From the NCBI GenBank assembly GCA_008704415.1, contig VXIS01000118.1, positions 59,645 through 123,644 of the forward strand: 64,000 nucleotides of DNA, given 5' to 3'. This DNA comes from Sphaerosporella brunnea. Taxonomy: Eukaryota > Ascomycota > Pezizomycetes > Pezizales > Pyronemataceae. Positions within the stretch are counted from its first letter, which is position 1; each line of letters begins with the position of its first letter. The notes below the pieces were generated by a model that did no database searches, was not told the DNA's origin, and saw nothing but the letters and a program-made list of their open reading frames with translations. Shown here in pieces: positions 1 to 11,130 of the stretch. The position numbers and the translations under genes are program-made.

Positions 1-415
1 GTTTGTGTGCCGTGCCGTTTCCGTGGTCGCCAAGGACGTATGCATCTGGCGATGTCATTTCGGCATCCCTAGTCGGTCATCGGTATTCCGGGAACGTATG
101 TTGAGCGATTTGGAAACTCGGGCAGCGGAGATGGAATGACTAGTGGTTTTTGGGTGGAATGATGGCGAGTTGTGGGGGACTCAGTTTGACGTCGTCTCGG
201 GGTTCTTGTGTTATTTAAAACAATGGTAGATAGTTCGGGTGCCTGGCGGGCCCGGTGGGCACCTGAATGTCACGCAGCCCATCCGGCGCCCGTGGGCACC
301 TGGATCTCGGTCCAAAATGCCTGGTCCGAACGGGCCTCAATTTGAAAAGCCCGTTTAATTCAAACGGGTTCAGACCTCGCCGAAAGCCGGAATGGCCGGT
401 CTATTGGCAGCCCTG
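1..415 (+). mobile_element. hAT-like non-autonomous repeat, family C, copy 1 (cut by window edge)
   Basis: This stretch matches, in the same order, sequence at 26485-26969 and the reverse complement of 4279-4939. Shared landmarks are the CGTGCCGTTTCC block near the start, GGTTCTTGTGTTATTTAAAA, GGGCACCTGGATC and the closing CCGGTCTATTGGCAGCCCTG. The closing end read backwards begins CAGGGCTGCCAATAG, which resembles a hAT terminal inverted repeat. The left end lies outside the window, so no target duplication can be checked. No transposase coding is visible. Confidence 0.7.
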
Positions 416-1550
416 CTAGCGGCTACAGAGGGGTTGTTTCCTGATGCGTTGCAGGAGAAGGAAGACCATGTGGAGCAGGAGGAGGCGGATCTCTAGTCCG
501 TGGGTGCGCGTCCATTTACCGGGTGTGGAGGGTGTTTTCATTTGCTTTTTTTCATAATTGTTGTTGTTTTGCTCGAAAGGCTACTGAACATCATCTCTCT
601 CACAGCTATGAACTCTATATCATCCGTTTTGCGACCAGGAAGTGGTGCTAGAAGTGCTGTTCCTAAACAGTTTCTATTTCATTTTCAGCTTCCGAAACCA
701 CTTCCACGAGAGCAATGCAATCGCAGACACTATCCTCGTACAATGGCCATTTGTGTACCAGCCGAAAATTGACACTAACCGTGAGCGGCGGGTCCGGCAT
801 GCCGGGCGAACCGGCGCCATTACATAAATTTCAAGGCAGTCCCACCGGCCTGTTGTTTTGATGAAGGCACGATCATTTGCGCTGGCATACATGAACTGCC
901 ACGCCATCCCCTCGCGAGGGTTGGTGCCAGATCCGCTCTGGTCAAGTAAAAACTCAGGGCTCACCGACGCTCTTCGTTATACCCTGCAAAAACAACGGTG
1001 ATGAAAACCAAAGCGAGCTCCTGTTGGTGCAGAGCATCGAGGTGCAAACAGAGTGCAATCGAAAACCGCGGGTCGACGAAATTCATGGCTGTAGCAAGGG
1101 CATTTGGGGTTTGGCTGGAGCAAGGGAAGGAGCAACGAGAAAGGCGCGAGCGCGATGAGATGCAAATTTCTTTAGCTATCACCTTGCTATTATCGATGAT
1201 GGGGGGGGCCGCCCCGTACCCTATCGCTCGAGCTATCAATCAAATCGCTACCCGTACCGATTGCACGCAAAATATGCTATCCGGCCCCGATAGACTTACA
1301 GGAAGTTCTCCAGTCTACAATTTGGGTGGCGTGTGGAACTGAAATATCGCCGGCGAAAGGGTTTGCTTTGTGCAAAGCTGTGCGGAAACACATGTATACT
1401 GGGTTGTCACTCATGACCTCTTCTCTCCATGGCTGCGCACTAATTGTTTCTATCTGAAGAATTTGCACCCGGCCTAATTGCGTCACCCGCTGGGGTGCAC
1501 GAACTCGGGGTTGGACCCTTTGACCACCTATAAAAACCCCGAATGTCTTC
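416..1550. other. Intergenic stretch, no gene recognised
   Basis: Only short overlapping frames occur on both strands and none carries a motif I recognise. The last part is the upstream region of the F-box-like gene that follows. It holds a TATAAAAA box at 1529-1536, only about 15 bases before the proposed ATG at 1551, which is closer than usual. Confidence 0.5.
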
Positions 1551-3183
1551 ATGGCTGCCATCTTCAACTTCGGAAGTAACCTCAACATCGAATATGGCAG
1601 CTTCTTTGAATCCACCAGCAACCCCCCCTGGCACACCCACAGGACACACCACAAGTCCAGGTATATCTCTACAACCATTCAGTGGAAGGCTTGGAGAGGA
1701 TGACGCTAACAACGTGCAAAGCCAGTAACATACTCTTGCGGCTCCCTGGAGAGTTGCACTCACAAATATCAAGCTACATGGACAAAGACTTAGTCTCAAT
1801 AACTCTCCCGGTCGCCAGTAACGACTGCACAAGCAACATCTTGTTGCCATACTATATCCCCCGTCTTTCTGACGAAAAGCAAAGACTACTTACTATCGCC
1901 CTTCTGACAGGCTTCCCGATTTCGAGCTTGTGCTGGATCTTGGATGTCCTGGTTTTCGGCGTGGAAACGGAGCACGCAGAAGTCCTCCATAGTTCCGACA
2001 TGTTCGCGAGTCTAGAGGAACACTGGCGGGGCCGGGATCTTCCAGCGTGGCGGATCATCAACCCAGCAGACTGGCACAACGATGCGAGCGCCGATAGAGT
2101 GGGGATCCTCAACGCAGCGGCAGCTTTAGGCAAAGTCGAAGTTTTGCAGGCACTGTTCGGACGCATTATTTCCTGGATGGACGTGGCCGAACTTGACCAG
2201 GGACTCCTGACGCGATATCCTACGCCAATCCTTTATGCGTGTCTGTACGCACAACCGCATGCCGTGAGATGGCTCACGGACTGGTACACACAGCATGCTC
2301 CTGCGGCGTTGGATGTAATTTTTTCGGATAACCTGTCTTCGCCATCGGCCGACTACTGGCGTTGTACTCCCTTCTGTCTGGCGATGGTTGGTTTGCGGTA
2401 CCCTGGCCGCACCGAAGAGGATGTTTTGAGCGTGCTCAACGTACTGGAAAGTTACCCAGCTGTGGGGGTTTTGCCCGGTGAAGCTGACGTTCCCTGGATG
2501 ACGATGCTGTATCAGGCGTCTGTGGTACTTCCCGCGCCGATCCTACGGGTTCTTTTACGGCGCATGCCTTTCAGTGCGGATCAGCTTGCAACAGGTGGGG
2601 GTTTCATCGGCTCCATGGCCAGCAAACCAACCCCATACAGCTTAGGATGCATCCAGGTGCTCCTGGACGCGGGGGTACGGCTGCCGGAGGACTGTTGGGT
2701 CCGCTTCATCATGGGTGGTAATCCCCAGTTGTTCTCTTGGATGGCACAGAACGTGCCTGGCTTCCTTCAACAGGTCCCTGAGCTCTGCTGGATGCGCTGG
2801 TGCTGTACACCACTTGGGTGGAGCGGCAGTGGCCCAATTTCCTAGCTCTCATGGAGGTGCTGGTGTCAATATCACAGCGACTCAGCCCGCGGGGATTCGC
2901 GGGGGACCAGACATTGTGCTTCGCGATTCTGAGTTCCGAGGCGGTGACCGCGACCCCCAACGCTCACTACCACAGCGACGACCGCGGCGTCAGCGTAGCG
3001 ACTCCACGACAGTATTTCAGACCGTTCTTTGATGCACTAGTCCGCGCTGGTGCAGACGTCGATGGTTTGTGGGTTGATGGGAAACCGAGAGACACCCGCT
3101 GGGACACTCCTCGCATGGCTTCCTACCGCAATTGGACGGCACGCCAACTGATGGAAGAGATTAGGTGGACAGGGTCGCTATAG
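1551..3183 (+). CDS. F-box/ankyrin-like protein gene with one intron and one internal frameshift
   Basis: Role unknown; F-box proteins are usually substrate adaptors of SCF ubiquitin ligases. The model is exon 1 1551-1660, intron 1661-1725, exon 2 from 1726. The splice joins the ATG frame exactly to the F-box-like segment with LLRLPGELHSQI. Downstream, helical blocks such as GILNAAAALGKVEVLQALF and FFDALVRAGADVDGL resemble divergent ankyrin repeats. The reading frame changes near 2780-2785 in a CTCT stretch (two extra bases or one missing) and then runs on to the TAG at 3181. The spliced total length is consistent with exactly one such shift. No intron of the right phase explains it. A decayed homologue lies at 12518-13758 on the minus strand. 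The shift may be real loss or a sequence error. Confidence 0.68.
1661..1725 (+). other. Spliceosomal intron of the F-box-like gene
   Basis: The donor is GTATAT at 1661, the branch-point-like GCTAAC is at 1705-1710, and the acceptor is CCAG ending at 1725. The 65-base length and 15-base branch-to-acceptor gap are typical of filamentous fungi. Splicing joins the ATG frame at 1551 to the frame with the F-box-like motif, which neither unspliced frame does. Confidence 0.7.
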
Positions 3184-3287
3184 CCTGAACGGCAGTTTGT
3201 GTTTAGGTTGACTGCGCTTGATCAAGAATATATACCTTTTTCTGCCTTGTCGTTCCCTTCAGTGACCGGCAGTTTCTGCTTTATGCA

Positions 3288-3868
3288 CAGTGATACACAC
3301 GAGACCGCGAGACGAGAATGAGAATAATCGAGACACGTCGTCAACTGTCGAGACCGCTCGAGAATAGCGAGACTGACCCAAAATGACGGCGGCCTCGCGC
3401 GACCAGGCGAGACCCGCCGAGAATCTCTCCAGCGCCCGAGCGCCTCCAGTGTGCATCTTGAACTGGGCGGACGGGTCATGCGAGCTGGTGCACCCTAGGT
3501 GGGCGAATAACAAAACAATGCAATTTCAGACACTATCTTCGTACACTAGCCATTTGTATACCCGCCGCTCGACCTGGAACATTTCACCGGTCGTCCTCCA
3601 CCGAATCACTATGCACTGGCAACGACCGAATCAAACCCTAGCATCCCGCGACCTGGAGACCCTTCACGACCCGAGCTATGGCTCCCCAAACAACAGCGTG
3701 CACCATAGCAGCCTGAACGTTGGCGAGACAACCGAGCACTCGCGAGAATAACGAGACCGAACGAGAACCGTTGACACTGCAACGAGACCAGCGAGACGTT
3801 TCGGGACCGCACGATTGTCGCGAGACCGAGAACCCTCGTCAAGAATTCTCGACTCGTGTGCAACACTG
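3288..3868. mobile_element. hAT-like non-autonomous element, family B, copy 1
   Basis: The left end reads CAGTGATACACACGAG and the right end, reverse complemented, reads CAGTGTTGCACACGAG, giving imperfect 16-bp terminal inverted repeats. Both ends are packed with CGAGAC-type motifs. The same 580-bp sequence, reverse complemented, recurs at 18826-20381, where it is split by a 1-kb insertion. No matching 8-bp duplication flanks this copy (TTTATGCA against CCGAGACG), so it is old, rearranged or its ends are slightly misplaced. No transposase domain is visible. Confidence 0.7.
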
Positions 3869-4278
3869 CCGAGACGGGGACGGCAGTCGTTGGCGGGGCA
3901 AAGATATCACTGCTATTAGATTCTGTGCGATGACGCCAGCATGGGAAGACAGTCCAGCCTACACCTGCTAGTCATGTTAGAAATCAATCTCCTTTAGTTT
4001 GACATGGTGGATTAGGCCTGACCTGACACAGGTCGGCCGGCTTGGCCTGGTGCTTTCTCAAGAACGATACCCGTTGAAAGCGGTTTGAATTGTCCAGTGG
4101 GTTGGCATGGCTTCTAAGCCGCCCAGACCCACCTTAGGGCCTTTCACCTTAGTTGATGAGGCACTCTAATTTGGCTGCACTGGATACACCTGTTTCCCGG
4201 ATCTTATTGTATGTCTTGCTGACATTGTTGACTCTCACGTTTCCGACCTTGTATATGGGCTGTCTGCTGAAAGCCGCT
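3869..4278. other. Intergenic stretch, nothing recognised
   Basis: About 410 bases between two repeats with no long open frame and no recognised motif. Confidence 0.5.
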
Positions 4279-4939
4279 CAGTGCTGCGAATAGACCGGGG
4301 AGTCCGGCTTTCAGGGAGGTCTGACCCCGTTTGAAGTAAACGGGGTTTTAAAATCGAGGCCTGTTTGGAGTAGGCATTTTGGACCGTGATCCAGGTGCCC
4401 ACGGGCGCCAGATGGGCTATGTGACATTCAGACGCCCAGCGAACCCACCAGACACCCGAACTATCTACCATTGTTTTGAATAACACAAGAACCCCGAGAC
4501 GACGTCACACTGAGTCCCCCACAACCTGCAATTATTGCACCCAAAAACCACCAGTCAATCCATCTCCGCTGCGCGAGTTTCCAAATCGCTCAATATACGT
4601 TCGACCTTCTCGATCGGTCAGCTGGGTATTCCTTGCGATGTTTCCCTCGGAGGAATGAGACCGCCACATGAATACGTCCTCGGCGGCCAGGGAAACAGCA
4701 CGGCACACAAACACCCGTAGACCGTGTCCTGGAATACTGATAACCGGCCTGGAGTCCGGGGTTTCGTGATCGGCACGATCGACATATCGGCACAACGGGA
4801 ACCCCCACGCGCCTGTGAGGCATGCAGACATTGACAACGTTGCCCGGAGATCATCCGACGAGTGCGACACGCGCCGAGCCCGGCCTACATTGTGGGGAGC
4901 CGTTTGACCCGCAGGCCGGCCCGGCTATTGGCACCGCTG
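4279..4939 (-). mobile_element. hAT-like non-autonomous element, family C, copy 2 (most complete)
   Basis: The ends form imperfect inverted repeats: the left starts CAGTGCTGCGAATAGACCGG and the right, reverse complemented, starts CAGCGGTGCCAATAGCCGGG. The interior matches copies at 1-415 and 26485-26969 in reverse orientation. The element is 661 bp with no transposase coding. No clear 8-bp target duplication is seen (AAGCCGCT against TCATCGTC). It defines the family because both ends are present. Confidence 0.65.
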
Positions 4940-5511
4940 TCATCGTCCGCTCCAGTGTCTAGACAGGGAGCTGTGTGCTTCATCTCCCACCCACGAGGAG
5001 AAGTGGGCACCACTAAGCCACCTGATGTGGAAACCCCTGGGGGAAGAAAGAAGGGGAAGGGGAAGCAGAGTAGGAGCAGCAGGAGTGGTTACTGTCTTTT
5101 CCATCTGTTTCGCGATTTCCTTGTTTTCCTTCCTTAAGAGAGCCGCAAGCCCCGGTAATGGGCATGGTCCCAAGAGGGTAGCGCTGTCTCTCCACTATCT
5201 ATATGCCATGACGACATGCGATCGAATGCAATATTAAAACAAAAAGTTGCAGTTACGGATGAGAAGATGGTGTATTCAAATGTATGGACTTATTTTTTTC
5301 AACAGGTTGCCAATGACAAGTGCCGGAATATGGGCGAAGAGAATCGAGGTGCTCCTAACTGTGTATGACGCGGATATGGCGAGCGAGCGTGATGTTTGGG
5401 TGAATCTTGGCAGCTGATATAGTCAATCCGGACACACCAGTGGAAACTGTGTTGTCTCGGTCTCTAACCGACGGTTCTCTGCTCCGAAGCAGCGCCCGGT
5501 CGCACTGTACC

Positions 5512-5551
5512 GAGATATTGCGACCTATACAGAGATATTGCGACCTATACA
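5512..5551 (+). repeat. Two-unit 20-bp tandem repeat
   Basis: The unit GAGATATTGCGACCTATACA occurs twice in a row without change, which suggests a recent slippage duplication. It sits at the edge of one arm of the inverted repeat below. Confidence 0.9.
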
Positions 5552-5907
5552 GAGTCACGGGAGGGGCAAGCGAACGCGGGGGGTATAACGAACGCCAAGC
5601 CAACATGGCCGAACCAGCGACTCCGAAGTTCAAGTTGAAGTTGAAGTTTCAGAGGACGACGATTGTTTTGTGCGCACAGAGTAGTAGAACTTTCTATGTA
5701 TGTAAATGCGAACCCCACGCTCCACGGAGGCTCCTACTCTCCTCCCGGTTCAGAACTTCAGATAATATCACCGCCGTGAGCCCTCTCTGCCCTCGAGCAC
5801 TCGCTCGCGCCCTACCCACGCCGATCATTACCTCAAAGACCCATGTTGGCTTGGAGTTCGTTATACCCCGCGTTAGCGTTCCCCAGGGTGACTCTCTATA
5901 TATGGCA
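5541..5907. repeat. Imperfect inverted repeat, arms about 65 bp
   Basis: The reverse complement of about 5541-5606 and the forward sequence at about 5843-5907 both start ATGTTGGCTTGG, pass through GTTCGTTATACCCC and continue into a GTGACTCT-TATA segment, with several mismatches. The spacer is about 235 bp. It could be the ends of a small foldback element or two oppositely oriented terminal fragments of a retroelement. No coding or target duplication is seen. Confidence 0.55.
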
Positions 5908-6230
5908 GAGGCGAATCAATCCAATACATTCCCTCAATTTGGTTCTTGAAAGTGCTGGCCCAGCGAAGACAGGTGCGCAACACGAAAATCACGTTATCAC
6001 CCGCTTTTCAAACTGTTGTACAGTGAGGATGTGGCCGGTGGGGTGAGGCCGGGGGGAAGCCTTCCTGGGTACGAGGTTGGCTGTGTGTAGGTGCGGCGAG
6101 AGAAACATCACTGCGATAATGGAGAACCAATGGTATTCTATATTTATTGTTCCGCTGGTGCATCATTCTAGGCGGGCTACTTCTTTGGTCACGTCGGTAA
6201 GATATATAACCGCCGCACCAGCCGCAGGCG

Positions 6231-7506
6231 TTAGTTGTCCACCGCGTGCCGCAATGGTGTGCGCACGTCCCCATCGACGGTAGAGACATCGGCGCCCTTG
6301 GCAATGAGCAGCGCGGCTATCTGCTCACGGCCATGTACCTCTGCACAATGCAGTGGAGTCAACCCCCCGTGCGCTTGCCGCCGAGACATCGGCGCCGTTC
6401 TCGATGAGCACCAGGACTACGCCATCATACCCTGACGCCGTCGCACAATGTAGGGGGGTCAATCCCGCCATGTCTGTGGCCGAGACCTTTGCGCCGTTCT
6501 CGATCAGCAGCCTGGCGATCTCTTCATACGCGAAAGCTGCGGCAATATGCAGTGGGGTGCTTCCTGCGCTGTCTGCGGCCCGGACGTCCGCTCCGTTGTC
6601 GATGAGCAGTCGCGCCACCAGTTCATACCCGTCTCTGGCTGCATAGTGCAGTGCGGTCATTCCCCGCTCATCTCTGGCCGTTACGTTTGCGCCGTTTTCA
6701 ATGAGCAGTCGCGCCACCTGTTCATACCCGTCTCTGGCTGCATAGTGCAGTGCGGTCATTCCCCGCTCATCTCTGGCCGTGACGTTTGCGCCGTTTTCAA
6801 TGAGCATCAGGAGTATCTTCTCATTCCCAAACAAGGCCGCATAGTGCAGCGGGGTCAATGAGTCCTCGTCCATGGCAGAGACGTTTGCACCGTTCGCGAT
6901 AAGCAGTCTGGCGACCTCCGGATCCCCGCATTTCACCGAATAATGCAGTAGGGTGAGGCCTTCATGGTCTGCGTCGCAGACATTGGCTCCGTTGCGAATC
7001 AGTATACGGGTCACGACTGGGTGCTGTTGGACCACTGCACAGTGCAATGGCGTCCACATGCGGCACATGGGAACCATGTCGTCGTCGTTCACAACTAGTA
7101 GCTTGATCAACGCCTTGCCGATCTCGATGGCGGCCGAGACCTTTGCACCACGCTGAATAAGGAGCTCGACCAGCGCGTCGCTGCCGCTCCACGCTGCCAG
7201 GTGCAACAGTGTGCACATCCCTTCTTGTCCATCGGGCAGGTCGGTATCCACGCTGATTGTACATTCCACGGGGAGTCCCTCATCAAGGAGGTACCGCAAC
7301 AACCGGATGTGGTTGTTGTTGTTCATTACGCGCCGCAGACAGGCGCTTGGGGAGTCTCTGGCACGCCGGAAAAGTGGCGGTGTGAATGTTATGTTGAGTG
7401 ATCGGCAGGTTCGCGACAGGCTGCAGAGGTCGTTCAAGGGGAGCAGGTCGCCGATGTCTAGCCAAAGCTCGGTCGGTAAGCGTTGGAATGCGGTCGTTGG
7501 CAACAT
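6231..7506 (-). CDS. F-box plus ankyrin-repeat protein with a homopolymer frameshift near its 3' end
   Basis: Probably an SCF-type adaptor with an ankyrin binding surface; its partner is unknown. I start at 7506, where the ATG sits in the strong context CCACC. Residues 8-50 form an F-box (QRLPTELWLDIGDLLPL, SLSRTCRSLN). From about residue 100 there are roughly nine canonical ankyrin repeats with TPLHYAA and ARLLIENGANV cores. The continuous frame ends at 6325, but the ankyrin pattern continues in another frame to a TAA at 6231-6233. The switch lies in a C6 run (plus strand 6363-6368), and removing one base leaves a length divisible by three (about 424 aa). The extra base may be real or a sequencing slip. 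No intron is seen. Confidence 0.85.
6602..6799 (-). repeat. Near-identical 99-bp duplication of one ankyrin repeat
   Basis: Two consecutive 99-bp units, which is 33 codons and exactly one ankyrin repeat, differ at only about three bases. Neighbouring repeats differ far more, so this is a recent in-frame duplication or gene-conversion tract within the gene. Confidence 0.9.
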
Positions 7507-10500
7507 GGTGGTTGATGGGTGCAAAGTTCGAGAAGGCAGTATATTTCAGACGACAGTGTGTACCTAGAAGCGATCAGTACAAATACTCGGACGAAAATTC
7601 AGGCGCCAAGCACGGAACTTGTACCCTTAAATGGTGAGTCAGATAAATGGCATTTTGCAGTGGAAGAAAGATGAAAGTATCAAGACGTAGACTGTAGAGA
7701 GGTGTTCGGGAAGGTGAGGTGAAGGTCAGTTGATTAGGAGGGCACGAGGCTCGAGGACCCGAGGTCTATCTACCCAGCTGCACTAAGTGGTACTCTACCT
7801 ATATACATCCCTACATAGATCCAAAGTGGGTCCAAATTCCTATGAAAGGGAACTACAGTGGCTTAGCCGCCGCTACGGCACTGACAGTGGAGTTGTAAAA
7901 TAGGGGTTTAGAACTCAGCCCTCTCCTGGTCGGCAAAAGTGGCGGCATACACCGCCGCCTGCCCTGAGCAGCCAAAATGGACAGCCGCAACCCGGCTGAT
8001 ATCGGATTCACTCCCCCGTACGAAGTCCGTGTCAATCCCGTTCAGACTGTCACAGCTCTTCAGACTACCAGAATTACTAACCGGAACACCGTAGATACCC
8101 TCCATCGAAACAACGTACGACCGGTTCAGCTCTCATCCATGGCATCCATCCCCGGGTTTAGCTGACAGGAGCCTCGATACTAACGTTGGAATATATCCGG
8201 TGGACCGAGTGATTATTAGTCAAGTACTTTTCATCCTACCCGCAAGGATTTGTGTTGCGCCTTGATTGCCAACATAATGAACACCACGTACCTTGAAATC
8301 CAACACTTTGCAAGCTTTGCCAGCTGTATGCCGATTATCCAATCATCATGCCGAGCATCCAACCACCTTGCGCTAGGCATATACGTTTATTTCTCCGGCG
8401 CCTACCCCGATCTGACAGCTCGGTTGATCAGAACGGCGAAGATATCCCTGCGCAAGACGTTTGGGCGCATGTCAGATGGTGAGACTGTTTGGAAGGGTGC
8501 GATGGCCGACGGCGTGGTATAATGTGGGAGCTGGCTCGCTCCCAACAGGGCTCTGCTATCACCTGGCCGACGTTGTTCTGAGAATGAAACGCGCCGCTCC
8601 ACTGGGCAGGATGGTGTGTCATTTTGAGAAGCAGTCCCTCCTCGAAAGCGTGGGAGTTCGGCAGACGACCGTACTGAGGGCCGCGGACTCGAAGCGCGTT
8701 GCAGACAATTTCCAACACGATTTCATCAAACACAAAGTAGCCAGGCTCAGGGAACAACATACGATCGGGCTTGAGGTGGTCAAATCGATTGAAGACTGCC
8801 ATACCCAAACGATGGAATGTAAGAATGACGAAAGCCTTCCAGGTAATAACATCATAGCTAACTGGATCGAGAATTCCGTTTGCAAAAAGCCAATTCGGGC
8901 GTTTCCCCAATGTGATACGACTCAAGCCGCAAACCTGAGGTTCTACTGTTGCTGCCTTCTGCCGATAGTGTAGTGGTATCGGCTGCTTGATATTGAGCGT
9001 CATTAATTGTGTATGGCCTCCTTTGGAAGGCCTCTGTAATGCCGCTGGACACCATCGACGGTCATATGTGGCGAATGACCTTTCACGGTGCGAAAACCAG
9101 CGTGCTGTAGTGGGATTTGAGAATGCAAGGCGAGTGTTCATTCATCAAAACACACCCGATTTGTCACTGTCACTTTGCTGTTTCACCGTGAGAAAAACCT
9201 GGGTACAAATTGAAATACAAAGTCACCATGACCCCAGCACGCCGTCCAAGCCTTTGTCATGATTGGTTTTGCTAAATGTATCAAGGATCCTGCCCCATCA
9301 CGCAGTTGGTTGAAACCAGTTGTTGCAACCCGCTTCATCGGCAGCTGCTTTCTGCGGAGATGACATGTCTTTGACCCCATACAATACAAACCTCCGCGGC
9401 ATGACGCATTTGTAATTAGTCCACCCTTGGGTTTAAAACCATAGATGCTGGACGTTTCCGTTGATGGTGATACCAGCCGAATGGTGGCTAAAGTCAAAGC
9501 ATGCCAGGCAACAATTGGAAAGGTCTTCTGGGGTTCCGCAGATCGCCTTCTCTTTCTGCTGCAGAGACTCGCTTGTTCACGTTTGTACTCCGTCTTCAAC
9601 GGCGACAAAATGGTGGTAGGCATGAATCAACAGGTCGTAAAAGTCAGCTTGCGTCTTTGCAATAGAGGACTCATAGATTGCGCGCAGTCCAGCGACCCAG
9701 GAATACCTATCACCTCGGATTGATTGTTCATGCAGAACACCTAAACGTTGGACGAAATGGAGGGTACGAGGTTTGACGCATGTTGACGTAAAGAATCCTG
9801 CCTACGAACATTGAAGAGCGTCAACCACGAGAACACAACCTAATCGAGGCCACTTTCAACTATTCCAGTGTGTGGGTGTTGCATCGATAGACTCTATTCG
9901 GCAATCGCAAGGTACAGCCTGCTCCTTCGATGCACAATTCGCAATAATTCTCATCTCCGCCTCAATCCAATTTGTCGCCGTCGCTTTTCGTCCTGCAGCC
10001 TCACCGCAATGCCTGCTTCTAAATGTGTTTGAAGACCGCCATCTGCGCCTTCGGTATCCAGGTGGTATGGGTTTGCATCCTGGTCCCGCCTTCCAGCGAC
10101 CTCTGCAGGTCTTCCAAAACCAATCCCACAGTCACGGTTGTCACGCAGATGCTTGTCTAGTGGTGGGATTAAACGATATGACCTTTTCTTTAGCGAATCG
10201 GCCTACTTTTCAGTGGCACTGAGGGCCCTTGGTGGCCAGCACGTGCGATCTGCAAGCCATGACCTCTTCGATTAATGGGGTACAATTGCATAATGGTAGT
10301 GACCCGGCAGACGTACGCTAGGATTGTGATTGGATCTGGTGTGTGGAAATGTGCAGAGCGCATGCACGCCCGGCGGCACCAGGAGTCACGGTTGGTGCGC
10401 CTGTGCACAAAGTATCCTCAAAGGCGAGTAGTGACTTTCAAACGCCGTTATATTTTGAAGCCGGATTTGCTCGGTAGTCTGACTGATATGAGAGACCTAG

Positions 10501-11130
10501 ACAACGAGGCGACGCGCCGTGGTGGCGGCCATCAAGCACATCGAACAGCCCTGCATCGCCAAACCTTTCTATAGCACAGCACAACAGCCTACCTAGCTTC
10601 CCGACCGGCAGCCGCAGCCATACTGCACTACCCTCATGCAGGACCGCTGGTGTCACTCATCAATCAGCTCGCAGCAAACGTTGGTGGATTGCAGTTGTTT
10701 AGTTCGTCGCTGTCATGGGGGACCCTCTTCTTGCGGAATGGCGGCCCATGAAACCAGATTCGTGACCTCGCCAGTATCCCAAACCTCGAGGTCCAGCCAT
10801 TCGGCCGAACCCTGGCTATCACGCCTCGTGTACGTACGCATCTAGCTGCGTTGAACAGGTCGGTGGTTGGCGAGCATCCTTTGTTGTTGCAACTGAGGGT
10901 TGTATGTGGCGAAGGCCATTCAGTTGCCGTTGTGGACTGCAGTTTGTGCCGAGACATCGAACAGTGGTGGTAGGCGGAATTCCAAACCGAGACACTCTTG
11001 GTGCCTGCGAGGTAAAAGGTCTTATGTCAGTTGGCCGGGAGAAGACTGCATTCTAACTCCTTGCTTGCTTCATGGCACTGCCGTATTTGAAAGGAGACCA
11101 CATCACCAGATACATCGTTGTGTTGACAAC
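7507..11130. other. Intergenic stretch; only unassigned open frames
   Basis: No gene is recognised with confidence. The longest frame is 8428-9141 on the minus strand (237 codons from an ATG, hydrophobic block near WKAFVILTFHRLGMAVF). It lies opposite a 170-codon plus frame at 8461-8973. Neither has a motif I know and at most one can be real. A perfect 7-bp hairpin (GCCGATA/TATCGGC) is at 8961-8983. The rest shows only short frames. Confidence 0.4.

Larger units (their letters stand above)
4940..6230. other. Intergenic stretch with short repeats
   Basis: No gene is recognised. It contains a two-unit 20-bp tandem repeat and an imperfect inverted repeat, both listed separately. Open frames here are mainly consequences of the inverted repeat. 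The 3' part is the downstream flank of the minus-strand ankyrin gene. Confidence 0.5.

Noticed and set aside
2717..2845. An intron to explain the frame change in the first F-box-like gene
   Set aside because: Candidate GT...AG pairs give lengths that keep the frame or lead to the wrong one, and the segment aligns as coding with the decayed copy near 12600.
8961..8983. Perfect 7-bp hairpin with tRNA-like loop text
   Set aside because: No B box, no acceptor stem and no T run nearby; a chance hairpin is likely.
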